From an uncultured Prochlorococcus sp. (GTDB lineage: Bacteria > Cyanobacteriota > Cyanobacteriia > PCC-6307 > Cyanobiaceae), in NCBI GenBank assembly GCA_902621675.1, contig CACNMX010000001.1:58439-122438 (forward strand): DNA of 64,000 nucleotides, written 5' to 3'. How positions within the stretch are numbered: position 1 is the first letter of the stretch; the number at the start of each line of letters is the position of its first letter. Both the position numbers and the translations under genes were made by a program. The notes under the pieces were generated by a model that ran no database searches, was not told the origin of the DNA, and saw only the letters and a list, made by a program, of their open reading frames with translations. This document shows, in pieces, positions 19,352 through 27,523 of the stretch.

Positions 19352-19876
19352 ATGACTGTAGGAATTTATTACGCAACTACAACTGGGAAAACTGAAGACG
19401 TAGCTGATCGTCTTCACAACTTTATCTCTTCAGCAGAAGCACCTAAAGATGTATCTGATGTGGATGATCTTTCAGAATTAGAAGGTCTTGATGGAATTAT
19501 CTGCGGGATACCTACTTGGAATACTGGTGCCGATGAAGAAAGATCGGGAACTGCGTGGGATTCAATCTTAGAGGATATTGGTGAACTAAGTTTATCAGGA
19601 AAAAAAGTCGCAATTTTTGGTTTAGGAGATTCTTCTACATATACAGAAAACTATTGTGATGCAATGGAAGAACTTCATAGCTACTTCACAAAAGCAGGCG
19701 CCGAAATGGTCGGTTACGTAGATAAATCTTCTTATACATTTGATGAGTCTAAAAGTGTTATTGGAGAAAGCTTTTGTGGATTACCTCTTGATGAGGATAG
19801 TGAATCTGATTTGACTGATTCTCGTCTTGAAACATGGGCTTCTCAGCTCAAGGGTGAAATTCCATCATTGGCGTAA
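19352..19876 (+). CDS. isiB: Long-chain flavodoxin
   Basis: FMN-binding electron carrier that replaces ferredoxin when iron is scarce, accepting electrons from photosystem I. The 174 residues include the FMN-phosphate loop YYATTTGKTEDVADRL at about 6-21, PTWNTGADEERSGTAWD with the stacking tryptophan, and GLGDSSTYTENYCDAM with the isoalloxazine-binding tyrosine region. The insertion that defines long-chain flavodoxins is present. It lies 143 bp before an iron-stress-like pcb gene, echoing the isiA-isiB pairing of other cyanobacteria but in reversed order. Confidence 0.95.
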   Translation: MTVGIYYATTTGKTEDVADRLHNFISSAEAPKDVSDVDDLSELEGLDGIICGIPTWNTGADEERSGTAWDSILEDIGELSLSGKKVAIFGLGDSSTYTENYCDAMEELHSYFTKAGAEMVGYVDKSSYTFDESKSVIGESFCGLPLDEDSESDLTDSRLETWASQLKGEIPSLA

Positions 19877-20019
19877 GCTTTCTCAGATATTTTTTCCCTA
19901 GTTTGTAACATTTGTTCTTTCACAATATGTTTTTTTTACATAAGTAATTAAATCTGTAAAGAACATGTAAAAACAATACTGATAAGCAATATGCTCAATT
20001 TGCTGTTTACTTAAATCAA

Positions 20020-21078
20020 GTGTTACAAACTTACGGAAAATCTGATGTCACCTATGACTGGTACGCAGGGAATTCTGGTGTTGTTGGCCGTTCAGGTAAA
20101 TTCATAGCTGCTCATGCTGCCCATGCAGGCCTAATGATGTTTTGGGCAGGAGCTTTTGGATTATTTGAACTCGCTCGTTACGACGCCAGTATTCCAATGG
20201 GGGCACAGAAAGCAATTGTTTTGCCTCACCTAGCAGGTATTGGAATTGGCGGTATTGAAAATGGTGTTATTACTGAACCATATGGAATAGTTGTAATTTG
20301 CACATTACATCTAATCTTTTCAGCAGTATTGGGAGCTGGGGGATTATTACACTCCAATAAATTTGCAGGTGATCTTGGAGACTATCCAGAAAATAGTAAG
20401 CCACAAAAATTTGATTTTGAATGGGATGATCCAGATAAATTAACTTTTATTCTTGGTCATCATCTAATCTTTCTCGGACTTGGAGCAATTATGTTCGTTG
20501 AATGGGCTCGCATTCATGGAATTTACGACCCAGCAATAGGATCTACGAGACAAGTTATTTACAATTTAGATATTGCCGCTATCTGGAATCATCAATTTGA
20601 TTTTTTAAAAATAGATAGTTTGGAAGATGTTATGGGAGGACATGCTTTCCTAGCTTTCCTCGAAATAATTGGAGGTGTTTTCCATATTTGTACTAAACAA
20701 TTTGGAGAATATACAGAATTTAAAGGAAAAGGATTACTTGGCGCTGAGGCGATTTTGTCATACTCAGTAGTGGGGGTTTCTTATATGGCTTTTGTAGCTG
20801 CTTTTTGGTGTGCTTCAAATACAACCATATATCCAGTTGATCTATATGGAGAGCCTTTAAAGTTGCAATTTGAATTCGCCCCTTATTTTACTGATACAGT
20901 AGATTTAGGTTCAGGAGCATATAGCTCAAGAGCTTGGCTTGCTAATACTCATTTTTACTTGGGTTTCTTTTTCTTACAAGGTCATCTTTGGCACGCACTA
21001 AGAGCAATGGGATTTGACTTTAAGAAAATTGGTCAAGCTTTTGACAATATTGAAAATACAAAAATTACTCAAAACTAG
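20020..21078 (+). CDS. pcb: Chlorophyll a/b-binding antenna protein Pcb (IsiA-like)
   Basis: Six-helix divinyl-chlorophyll-binding antenna of the CP43/IsiA family without the large lumenal loop of CP43. It has 352 residues and starts at GTG (20020). Recognisable segments include VLQTYGKSDVTYDWYAGNSG, RSGKFIAAHAAHAGLM, ILGHHLIFLG, EWARIHGIYDPAIG, SLEDVMGGHAFLAF and LGFFFLQGHLWHALRAMGFD with chlorophyll-ligating histidines. Several positions differ from the constitutive PcbA of high-light strains as I know it, and flavodoxin lies just upstream. I infer an iron-stress, photosystem-I-associated type. The subtype is not certain. Confidence 0.9.
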   Translation: MLQTYGKSDVTYDWYAGNSGVVGRSGKFIAAHAAHAGLMMFWAGAFGLFELARYDASIPMGAQKAIVLPHLAGIGIGGIENGVITEPYGIVVICTLHLIFSAVLGAGGLLHSNKFAGDLGDYPENSKPQKFDFEWDDPDKLTFILGHHLIFLGLGAIMFVEWARIHGIYDPAIGSTRQVIYNLDIAAIWNHQFDFLKIDSLEDVMGGHAFLAFLEIIGGVFHICTKQFGEYTEFKGKGLLGAEAILSYSVVGVSYMAFVAAFWCASNTTIYPVDLYGEPLKLQFEFAPYFTDTVDLGSGAYSSRAWLANTHFYLGFFFLQGHLWHALRAMGFDFKKIGQAFDNIENTKITQN

Positions 21079-21092
21079 TCTTATTTTAAAAA

Positions 21093-21125
21093 TAAACCTC
21101 TCCTTTAACAGGGAGGTTTTTTTTG
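21093..21125 (+). terminator. Rho-independent terminator after pcb
   Basis: The arms AACCTCTC and GGGAGGTT pair over eight positions with one G-U, around a short A/T-rich loop, followed by a run of eight T. It lies 15 bp after the pcb stop, so it probably ends the pcb transcript before the DUF3386 gene. Confidence 0.85.
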
Positions 21126-21154
21126 TAAAATAATTTCACGTATTCTAAAAATTA

Positions 21155-21808
21155 ATGGATAATCTACAAGAAATTAATTGTAAGGAGATTTTTAAAAAGG
21201 CTTATGAAAATCGTTACACTTGGAAGAATGATTTTCATGGTTACCAAGGTAAATGTATTTTTTTTTCTAATGATAATATTCATAAAGGTGACTTTGCAGT
21301 AGGTAAAGATCTTAAACCAAATATTCAAAATATAGAAGATGAGAAAGTTGTTAAAAGTATTGCCTCTCAGTTATTTGAAGTGTGTATACATAGGGTAAAG
21401 AGAGATTTTGAATCAGTGCACTCAGAAAATAATTTTAATTTACTTAAAAATTCTAAAAGTGGGATTGAGATGAGAGTTTCAGGTAAGAATCAAGGTGATA
21501 AATATAGAGTTAAAAATAACCTTATTAATATGGTCTACCGAAAAATTCATGGAACCATAATAGAAATATTTGTTGAAGAATTTTTAGATACAGGAACAGG
21601 TTCTCTTAGTAAAAAATACAGTAGTCAACAAATTGATCCAAATACACTTGAGCCAAATTCTCAAAAATTGGAATACTCGGATGAATTTCTAAATATGGGT
21701 AATGAAGATTATTGGATATTAAATTCGAGGACAATAAAATATTTAAACCAAAATCAAGAAGAAGAAACACAAAAGTTTGTCTTCGAGGATCTATGCTTAT
21801 TAAATTAG
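21155..21808 (+). CDS. DUF3386 family protein
   Basis: A 217-residue soluble protein. The N-terminal AYENRYTWKNDFHGYQGKC is the hallmark of the cyanobacterial/plant DUF3386 family, whose members share YTWd..FpGY. Later segments IHGTIIEIFVEEFLDTGTGS and KFVFEDLCLL fit the same family. No catalytic motif or signal peptide is visible and the family has no established function. It follows the pcb terminator, so it probably has its own promoter. Confidence 0.8.
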   Translation: MDNLQEINCKEIFKKAYENRYTWKNDFHGYQGKCIFFSNDNIHKGDFAVGKDLKPNIQNIEDEKVVKSIASQLFEVCIHRVKRDFESVHSENNFNLLKNSKSGIEMRVSGKNQGDKYRVKNNLINMVYRKIHGTIIEIFVEEFLDTGTGSLSKKYSSQQIDPNTLEPNSQKLEYSDEFLNMGNEDYWILNSRTIKYLNQNQEEETQKFVFEDLCLLN

Positions 21809-21812
21809 GTTT

Positions 21813-22058
21813 TCATTCAACCAATCTAAATCCTTTATCAAGTAGTTTTTGATATAAGAGTCTTGCTCTAAAAGCTAGAATTTGCTCTTCATTTTCATTA
21901 CTAATTACGTGAAAATAATTATTATCTAATTTATTTTTACTAAAGCATACATTTGCCTCTCCTAATCTTAAAGTCCAGTTCTCTTCTTTTGCTAAATGTT
22001 GATTAGGGCCAAGATCCCAAGGACATCTTTCAGGATATTTTTCTCTTTTAGAACCCAT
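21813..22058 (-). CDS. Conserved small protein of unknown function
   Basis: An 81-residue soluble protein beginning MGSKREKYPERCPWDLGPNQ, ending AFRARLLYQKLLDKGFRLVE. The conserved-looking N-terminal CPWDLGPNQHL and the helical C-terminus suggest a genuine picocyanobacterial gene. It is convergent with the DUF3386 gene, with only four bases between the stops. No function can be assigned. Confidence 0.6.
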   Translation of the reverse strand: MGSKREKYPERCPWDLGPNQHLAKEENWTLRLGEANVCFSKNKLDNNYFHVISNENEEQILAFRARLLYQKLLDKGFRLVE

Positions 22059-22167
22059 ATGATTAATTTTAACTACCCAATGTTAGTCACAATTTAAAAG
22101 TATGGCTATGAAAAAATATTAGATAACTTTTCATTGAGTCGTTGTTTGGTGAAATGCAATTAAAAAT

Positions 22168-22806
22168 TCACTCTTTTGTTGCGATTAAACAATAAAAAGG
22201 GTCTTTCTTTAAAAAATTGAAGATATTAAGTGCTGGTTCAGTAAACTTTTTAATAATTTTTGGTTCATTAAATCCATTTGAGATTAATACTTTTCTTACA
22301 TATTTGACCCTTTCTTCTTCAGTAGATAAAGTCCATATGTTGGGAGCTTTATGCCAAAATGCTCTGTTTGAAAAGGCAATAATGAACTTGCCCTGGCGGC
22401 TTAATATTCTTGCAATTTCTTTAGTTAAATTCTCAGGATATTGTAAATATTGCCATGCAGCTACCATCAAGCAATAATCAACTGTCTCTTTATCTAGAGG
22501 AATTTGTTGACTTAAATTGAAATTTTGAATCCAATAAGAATTAAAAATTTTATTTTTTTCGAGTTCTTGTTTATTTAAACCATGTCCAATAACTTTTTTA
22601 TATTTTTTCCCCTTAGGTAGATAACTATCCCAACTTGACATTAAATCAAGAACAGTTGAATAATTGTCAATTTCTTTTTCATATAGATCGGTTAGATTTT
22701 GCCTAAAGTTTGCATCTAAATGATAAACAAATTTTGGATCGGAATAAAAATGTTGATCATTACTTTCATCAAGTTTTTCCCTTTGATAATTATTTAAAAC
22801 TTCCAA
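22168..22806 (-). CDS. SAM-dependent methyltransferase-like protein (class I)
   Basis: The 212-residue product resembles class I methyltransferases of the Methyltransf_11 group. DLYEKEIDNYSTVLDLMSSW gives a motif I-like strand, and VDYCLMVAAWQYLQYPENLT is followed by EIARILSRQGKFIIAFSNR, the motif IV-V and post-motif pattern. The glycine-rich GxGxG of motif I is replaced (VLDLMSSWDSYLP), as in related cyanobacterial proteins. Substrate unknown. Divergent from a small-gene cluster at 22961. Confidence 0.72.
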   Translation of the reverse strand: MEVLNNYQREKLDESNDQHFYSDPKFVYHLDANFRQNLTDLYEKEIDNYSTVLDLMSSWDSYLPKGKKYKKVIGHGLNKQELEKNKIFNSYWIQNFNLSQQIPLDKETVDYCLMVAAWQYLQYPENLTKEIARILSRQGKFIIAFSNRAFWHKAPNIWTLSTEEERVKYVRKVLISNGFNEPKIIKKFTEPALNIFNFLKKDPFYCLIATKE

Positions 22807-22960
22807 AACAATTAAGTTAAAATTCTAATAGAAATCTAGTAGATAGAATTTCTAATTGTGTATTAGAATTTTGCTTTCATTTAATAAATTAAAAATCCTC
22901 AAAAAAAACTAGACATCTATTCAAAAAAAGTTAAATTATAAATTAATAATTTTAATAATA

Positions 22961-23131
22961 ATGATTGAATTTAAAAGGAGCAAAAAAAATAGATCTAACA
23001 AAGCTCTTTTCAATCCTTATAAAAATGGATTAAGTTCATACGATATGGCATATCTTTCATCAAAAAAAAGTTTAAAAAATAAAACTACCTCTCTAAAAAG
23101 TGATCCTCAAAAAGATTATTTTGCTGCATAG
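22961..23131 (+). CDS. Small basic protein of unknown function
   Basis: A 56-residue frame begins ATG at 22961 (MIEFKRSKKNRSNKALFNPY) and ends TAG at 23131, two bases before the tautomerase start. It is lysine/serine-rich and probably unstructured, with NPYKNGLSSYDMAYLSSKK in the middle. The tight coupling to the next gene and coherent codon use support translation, but I recognise no family. Confidence 0.5.
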   Translation: MIEFKRSKKNRSNKALFNPYKNGLSSYDMAYLSSKKSLKNKTTSLKSDPQKDYFAA

Positions 23132-23133
23132 CG

Positions 23134-23466
23134 ATGCCTTATATCAATGTTTCGACTTCTGCGAAAATAGAGAATAAGCGAAAATTACTCGAAGAAATTT
23201 CAATTCTAATTTCATCTTTAACTAACAAATCAAGTAGATTTGTTATGGCGAAAATAGATGATAATTGCCAAATGTATTTTGATAATGAGTCCCCTTCTTG
23301 CTTTTTAGAAATCAAATCAATAGGTTCTCTAAATCCTTCAGAAATGGCAAAGCCAATATCAGATTTTGTATATGAGAAAATGGGGATCCCAATAGAGAGG
23401 ATTTATATTTCTTTTGAGGATGTGCCAGCTTCATTGTGGGCGTGGAATGGAAGAACATTTGGTTAA
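23134..23466 (+). CDS. Tautomerase/MIF superfamily protein
   Basis: A 110-residue member of the macrophage migration inhibitory factor/phenylpyruvate tautomerase superfamily. The catalytic N-terminal proline follows the initiator methionine (MPYINVSTSA). RFVMAKIDDNCQMYFD, PCFLEIKSIGSLNP and ERIYISFEDVPASLWAWNG match MIF-type tautomerases, including the C-terminal W-A-WNG. The physiological substrate in cyanobacteria is not established. Confidence 0.88.
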   Translation: MPYINVSTSAKIENKRKLLEEISILISSLTNKSSRFVMAKIDDNCQMYFDNESPSCFLEIKSIGSLNPSEMAKPISDFVYEKMGIPIERIYISFEDVPASLWAWNGRTFG

Positions 23467-23487
23467 GAATTTATTGGTATAAAACTA

Positions 23488-23874
23488 TTGGAAATAAAAA
23501 AATTAATTGATTTAAATAGTCTTAGAACTGCACCTCAATTAAGTAGTAGTCAAGAAAAAAGACTCTTAGAGGAACTAGAAGCAAATATTTTTAATGCAGA
23601 TTGGATAACAATAGGCATAATGGCACCAAGTAATAATATAGCTATTGAATCATTGCAATCAATTTCTAAGAAATATTCCTCAATTAAATTTGGGAATCTA
23701 GGGTCTCTCCATGCTGATGGAAGTGTTTTTTTAAAAGGCAACCAAAAAACTGGTAATGTTTTTGTTAGATCTGAAAATGGTCTTGGAGAAGGAATTTTAA
23801 TAACATGTCAGTATGAAGAGGGTGCTAAAGAATCTAATACTTTTGGCCCATTACCATTAGATTTTTTTACATAA
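23488..23874 (+). CDS. DUF1824 family protein
   Basis: A 128-residue soluble protein starting at TTG (23488). IFNADWITIGIMAPSNNIAI near 30-49, LGSLHADGSVFLKGNQKTG and GLGEGILITCQYE match the cyanobacterial and plastid DUF1824 family, for which no function is known. It lies 21 bp after the tautomerase gene, probably in the same transcript. Confidence 0.82.
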   Translation: MEIKKLIDLNSLRTAPQLSSSQEKRLLEELEANIFNADWITIGIMAPSNNIAIESLQSISKKYSSIKFGNLGSLHADGSVFLKGNQKTGNVFVRSENGLGEGILITCQYEEGAKESNTFGPLPLDFFT

Positions 23875-24029
23875 TTAATTTCTCACGTATTTTTTATCAA
23901 GGAACTATTTTAATGACAGCTTTTTATCTGATGAAATTTTTGAAAATTTGAATTTAAAATATTTTTTACTTTAAAGCTTTGTTATTATGACTTCTGGTAT
24001 TGGTCTAAATTTTCCACTATTTTAATTAA

Positions 24030-24899
24030 ATGTTTTTTCAGGATATAATTCAAAATTTAAATAATTTTTGGGCAAAAGAAAGTTGTTTAATTATGCAGCC
24101 ATATGATACGGAAAAGGGTGCTGGAACAATGAATCCGCATACTTTTTTAAGGGCTATTGGACCAGAGCCTTGGAGTGTCGCATATGCAGAACCATGTAGA
24201 AGGCCTACAGATGGGCGTTTTGGTGATAACCCTAATAGGGCTCAACATTACTTTCAATATCAAGTAATAATAAAGCCTTCACCGGAAGGGATCCAGGAAA
24301 AATATTTGACATCTTTAGAGTCTCTTGGAATTAAGCCTAGAAATCATGACATAAGATTTGTGGAAGATAATTGGGAGTCTCCAACACTTGGAGCATGGGG
24401 AGTAGGTTGGGAAGTTTGGTTGGACGGAATGGAAGTTACTCAATTTACTTATTTCCAACAATGCGGGGGAATTGATTGTAATCCAATTCCGATTGAAATT
24501 ACTTATGGATTAGAGAGGATTGCAATGTTTTTGCAGGATAAGGAAAGTATCTGGGACTTAAATTGGAACAAAGATTTGAAATATAGCGATATTTGGCTTC
24601 AATTTGAAAAAAGTCAATGCTCTTTTAATTTTACTGAATCAAATGCTGATAATCTAAGGAAATTATTTGAAATTTACCAAGCTGAGGCAAATAATTTAAT
24701 TGAAAAGAAATTAGCTTACCCCGCCCTTGATTTTGTTCTGAAATGTAGTCATACATTTAATCTTCTTGATGCTAGAGGCGTGATTTCAGTTACAGATCGT
24801 GCACAATATATTGAAAAGATTCGAAAACTAGCAAGAGAAGTTGCATCTACATGGGTAGCAGAAAGAGAATCTCTTAATTTTCCATTGATGAAGAATTAA
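24030..24899 (+). CDS. glyQ: Glycyl-tRNA synthetase alpha subunit
   Basis: Catalytic alpha subunit of the bacterial alpha2beta2 glycyl-tRNA synthetase (class II). The 289 residues contain the highly conserved [49 protein letters not shown] and [11 protein letters not shown]. The beta subunit (glyS) is not in this window, so the pair is split, as is common in cyanobacteria. Confidence 0.97.
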   Translation: MFFQDIIQNLNNFWAKESCLIMQPYDTEKGAGTMNPHTFLRAIGPEPWSVAYAEPCRRPTDGRFGDNPNRAQHYFQYQVIIKPSPEGIQEKYLTSLESLGIKPRNHDIRFVEDNWESPTLGAWGVGWEVWLDGMEVTQFTYFQQCGGIDCNPIPIEITYGLERIAMFLQDKESIWDLNWNKDLKYSDIWLQFEKSQCSFNFTESNADNLRKLFEIYQAEANNLIEKKLAYPALDFVLKCSHTFNLLDARGVISVTDRAQYIEKIRKLAREVASTWVAERESLNFPLMKN

Positions 24900-25005
24900 T
24901 ATTTTTACACTATTTAAAGAAAAGAAAAAGTCATTGTATCAAAAGTTACACCGCATTGACACTTATATTTCTTTCTTTTTTTGTTACGCTCGATACAGTA
25001 TAGTT

Positions 25006-25022
25006 ACCCATTTTAAATGGGT
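25006..25022. promoter_or_regulatory. Near-perfect palindrome in the porin leader
   Basis: ACCCATTT and AAATGGGT are exact inverted arms separated by one base, ending 19 bp before the porin ATG. A TATAGT-like -10 candidate overlaps its left side (about 24998-25003). The symmetry could be an operator or a short mRNA hairpin. The binding factor is unknown. Confidence 0.4.
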
Positions 25023-25041
25023 TATTTTAGTGTGAGGTAAA

Positions 25042-26385
25042 ATGAAACTCTTCCAAAAAATGTTGGTTGCGAGTACTGCTGTAGGCTTAATTTCTCCTTT
25101 AGCAGCACAAGCTTCTGACACAATGAATCTTGAAGAGATGAACAACTATACGCGTAGTAGTTCAAAAGTTCAAAGATTCGATAACAAAACTTTTGCTAAC
25201 GAAATTAGTGAAGACCTAGCAATTCTCAAAGGTCGTGTAGATGGTTTAGAAGCTCAGCAAAATGAATTTGAAGCTGGAGCTTTCTCTGAAACTACAACAA
25301 TGGATGGTAAGGCTATCTTCACTTTAGGAGCCATGGATTATTCATTGGCTTCAGAAACTAAATCAGAAGCTGCAAAAGCTTTTTATACCTACACCATGAA
25401 CCTTAATACAAGTTTCACAGGTGATGACAATCTTTACGTAAGAATTAAGACTGGTAATCATTCTAAGTCTGATTTTTCTTACGACAAAACTTATGGTTCA
25501 TATCTAAGTTCAACCAATACTAACGGAGATGCCCTTAAGGTAGACAAAATTTGGTATCAATTCCCAGTTGGTGATAACAACACTGTTTGGGTAGGTCCAA
25601 GAATTGAAAACTACTATATGCATGGAACTACTCCTTCTCTCTACAAGCCAGTAACAAAACAGTTTACTCTTGGTGGTAACGGTGAAGCTTATGGTGCAAG
25701 TACAGATACAGGAGCTGGTTGGGCTTTCAAAGCTGATAATGGTTTCGCGATTAGTTCAAACATAGGTACTAAATCAAATAGTTCTTGTGCAACAGGCACT
25801 ATCGCAAATCAGGCTGGTTGTGTTAAGAAAGAATCTAGTAACAGTTATGAAAATAGCGGATTGCTAACTAATGAAACAAAGACTAGCTGGGCTACCCAAG
25901 TTGGTTATACACAACCAAATTATTCTATATCAGCCTTAGTTAATATCAAAACTAATGGTTGGAGTGATACTTACTACCATACTGCTGATCATGGAAAAGG
26001 TGGCAATGGTAACTTCACATCTGTAGGATTAAGAGGTTGGTGGAGACCTGGTAATGCAGGTACTGCAACACCTTCAATCTCAGTTGGTTTCGATACAACA
26101 GAATATGATGGAGCTCCATCAAGTGGATCCAATTCAACTGCATATTTTGTTGGTATGAATTGGACAGATATGTTCCAAGCAGACGATAAAATCGGTCTAG
26201 CTTTTGGTCAGCCTACAACTAACGAAGCTGAATCTGTAGATCCATTCGCTTATGAACTTTATTATTCATTTAAGCCTAATGATTCTGTAACAGTTACTCC
26301 AGCAGTATTTGGTGGTACTGATAGGACTGGAACAGCTGGCGCTGATATCTTCGGAGCAGTTCTAGAAACTACATTTAAGTTCTAA
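25042..26385 (+). CDS. Outer-membrane porin (cyanobacterial Som-like)
   Basis: Outer-membrane porin of 447 residues. A signal peptide spans about residues 1-24, cleaving after AAQA. Next comes a short surface-anchor-like region (NLEEMNNYTRSS) and a coiled segment with LAILKGRVDGLEAQQNEFEA, as in cyanobacterial porins. The rest is an aromatic-rich beta-barrel with a C-terminal strand ending in phenylalanine (AVLETTFKF). The loop around GTKSNSSCATGTIANQAGC has a cysteine pair. A GAGG Shine-Dalgarno precedes the ATG. Its place between flavodoxin and iron-uptake genes suggests, but does not prove, an iron-linked role. Confidence 0.87.
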   Translation: MKLFQKMLVASTAVGLISPLAAQASDTMNLEEMNNYTRSSSKVQRFDNKTFANEISEDLAILKGRVDGLEAQQNEFEAGAFSETTTMDGKAIFTLGAMDYSLASETKSEAAKAFYTYTMNLNTSFTGDDNLYVRIKTGNHSKSDFSYDKTYGSYLSSTNTNGDALKVDKIWYQFPVGDNNTVWVGPRIENYYMHGTTPSLYKPVTKQFTLGGNGEAYGASTDTGAGWAFKADNGFAISSNIGTKSNSSCATGTIANQAGCVKKESSNSYENSGLLTNETKTSWATQVGYTQPNYSISALVNIKTNGWSDTYYHTADHGKGGNGNFTSVGLRGWWRPGNAGTATPSISVGFDTTEYDGAPSSGSNSTAYFVGMNWTDMFQADDKIGLAFGQPTTNEAESVDPFAYELYYSFKPNDSVTVTPAVFGGTDRTGTAGADIFGAVLETTFKF

Positions 26386-26401
26386 TTTAATTTAGTTCAT
26401 T

Positions 26402-26431
26402 AAAAAACGCCCTTTTAAGGGCGTTTTTTTT
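26402..26431. terminator. Strong rho-independent terminator, possibly bidirectional
   Basis: Perfect arms AAAACGCCCTT and AAGGGCGTTTT flank a TT-centred loop, with a T run on the plus side and an A run on the other. It sits between the porin stop and the convergent 79-residue gene and could serve both. Confidence 0.92.
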
Positions 26432-26444
26432 GTCTTTTTAGTGT

Positions 26445-26684
26445 TTACCAGCAGTTCTCACCTTCTCCAATAGGAATACAAGCACTTGATTTCGCAGCCT
26501 CATCAGCAATTCTTTGGGCATCTTCATCTAATTTAAAATCTGCATCCAAAGCCATATCGGTATTCCATTCTTTTAGTCCCCCTAAGTCATTTTCACCTGA
26601 TTTAACTGTATTAGTACTTGCTGCGGATATAGCGAGAGCACTTGTTGCGGCTATAAAAATTGAAATCGAACTTTTTTTAGGCAT
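26445..26684 (-). CDS. Small exported protein of unknown function
   Basis: The 79-residue product has a hydrophobic alanine/serine-rich N-terminal region (about 7-24, SISIFIAATSALAISAAS) that looks like a signal peptide. The acidic mature part has LDADFKLDEDAQRIADEAAK and a C-terminal cysteine pair in SACIPIGEGENCW. It lies downstream of a PiuC-type dioxygenase and convergent with the porin. It is not recognised; a periplasmic role linked to iron is speculative. Confidence 0.6.
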   Translation of the reverse strand: MPKKSSISIFIAATSALAISAASTNTVKSGENDLGGLKEWNTDMALDADFKLDEDAQRIADEAAKSSACIPIGEGENCW

Positions 26685-26755
26685 TAGTCAATACTTTTTT
26701 TATATAATAATCAACTTTAGGCTTAGATTCTTTTTGTTGTATAAAATGATTCTTT

Positions 26756-27421
26756 TTAATCTCCTATGACTCTTAAGAGATTTGAATAAGATTTAAAAAT
26801 AAGATCAAGTTCGTCAGATCTGCCATGCTTGGCCAGTAAACCTCTTGCACCTGCGTCCAAATCAAATAAATATTCCCTTTTTTCAGTTGATTTAATATAA
26901 CTTTCTATCCAACCCACGCATACTAATCTGTTACCACTATTTACCTCGCTTACTGCATGTAAGTAAGAACTTGGATATATTATGATCTCTCCCGCATTTA
27001 ATTTGAATTTCTCTTCTGAATTCATTGTCTCAATAATTAATTCTCCTCCTACATAAGAATCTTTATTTGATAATGCGAGAGTAAAGGATAAATCTGATCT
27101 ACCTGAAGACATGTATGGATTATCAATATGTCTGCCATAATGCATATTTTTTGACGATTTTGTAAACATTATTCCATGGATTCTTTTTGGTATTGAAAAA
27201 CTTTTTATTAATAGGTTCGAAAGGATCTTTTTGTTAACTAATTGTGAGTACTTTTTTGATACTTCAGAATTTCTATTTAATTGCAAATTATTTTTTACCA
27301 ATGTGGCATGGCTGCCGGCAGTGTTTTTACCATCTTCCCAATTTTGAGTTTCATCCTCTAAATCTTTTTTTATTAAGTTTACTTCTTCAGCATTTAATAA
27401 CTGTTGAGTTAAATAATTCAT
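26756..27421 (-). CDS. piuC: PKHD-type 2-oxoglutarate/Fe(II) dioxygenase (PiuC-like)
   Basis: Fe(II)/2-oxoglutarate-dependent hydroxylase of the PKHD (PiuC/YbiX) family, often found with iron-siderophore uptake genes. The 2-His-1-Asp iron site is visible in HYGRHIDNPYM (HxD) and in YLHAVSEV (distal His). The 2-oxoglutarate arginine falls in SGNRLVCVGWIES. I start at the ATG at 27421 (MNYLTQQLL); a GTG two codons upstream is less likely. It is divergent from futA with a 100-bp shared control region. The substrate is unknown. Confidence 0.88.
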   Translation of the reverse strand: MNYLTQQLLNAEEVNLIKKDLEDETQNWEDGKNTAGSHATLVKNNLQLNRNSEVSKKYSQLVNKKILSNLLIKSFSIPKRIHGIMFTKSSKNMHYGRHIDNPYMSSGRSDLSFTLALSNKDSYVGGELIIETMNSEEKFKLNAGEIIIYPSSYLHAVSEVNSGNRLVCVGWIESYIKSTEKREYLFDLDAGARGLLAKHGRSDELDLIFKSYSNLLRVIGD

Positions 27422-27438
27422 ACGCACTATAAAAAATG

Positions 27439-27454
27439 ATACATCTTTATGTAT
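27439..27454. promoter_or_regulatory. Inverted repeat between piuC and futA (candidate iron-regulator operator)
   Basis: ATACAT-CTTT-ATGTAT is a perfect 6-bp inverted repeat, 18 bp upstream of the piuC ATG and 70 bp upstream of futA. Its place in the divergent control region of two iron-related genes makes a Fur- or CRP-family operator plausible. It does not match the GTA-N8-TAC NtcA site. The factor is not identified. Confidence 0.45.
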
Positions 27455-27523
27455 AGAAGATCGCTTTTAAAGTTTTAGCAGTTTTGATAGGTATAAAGTA
27501 ACCATAGATACTAATTCCAAAAA

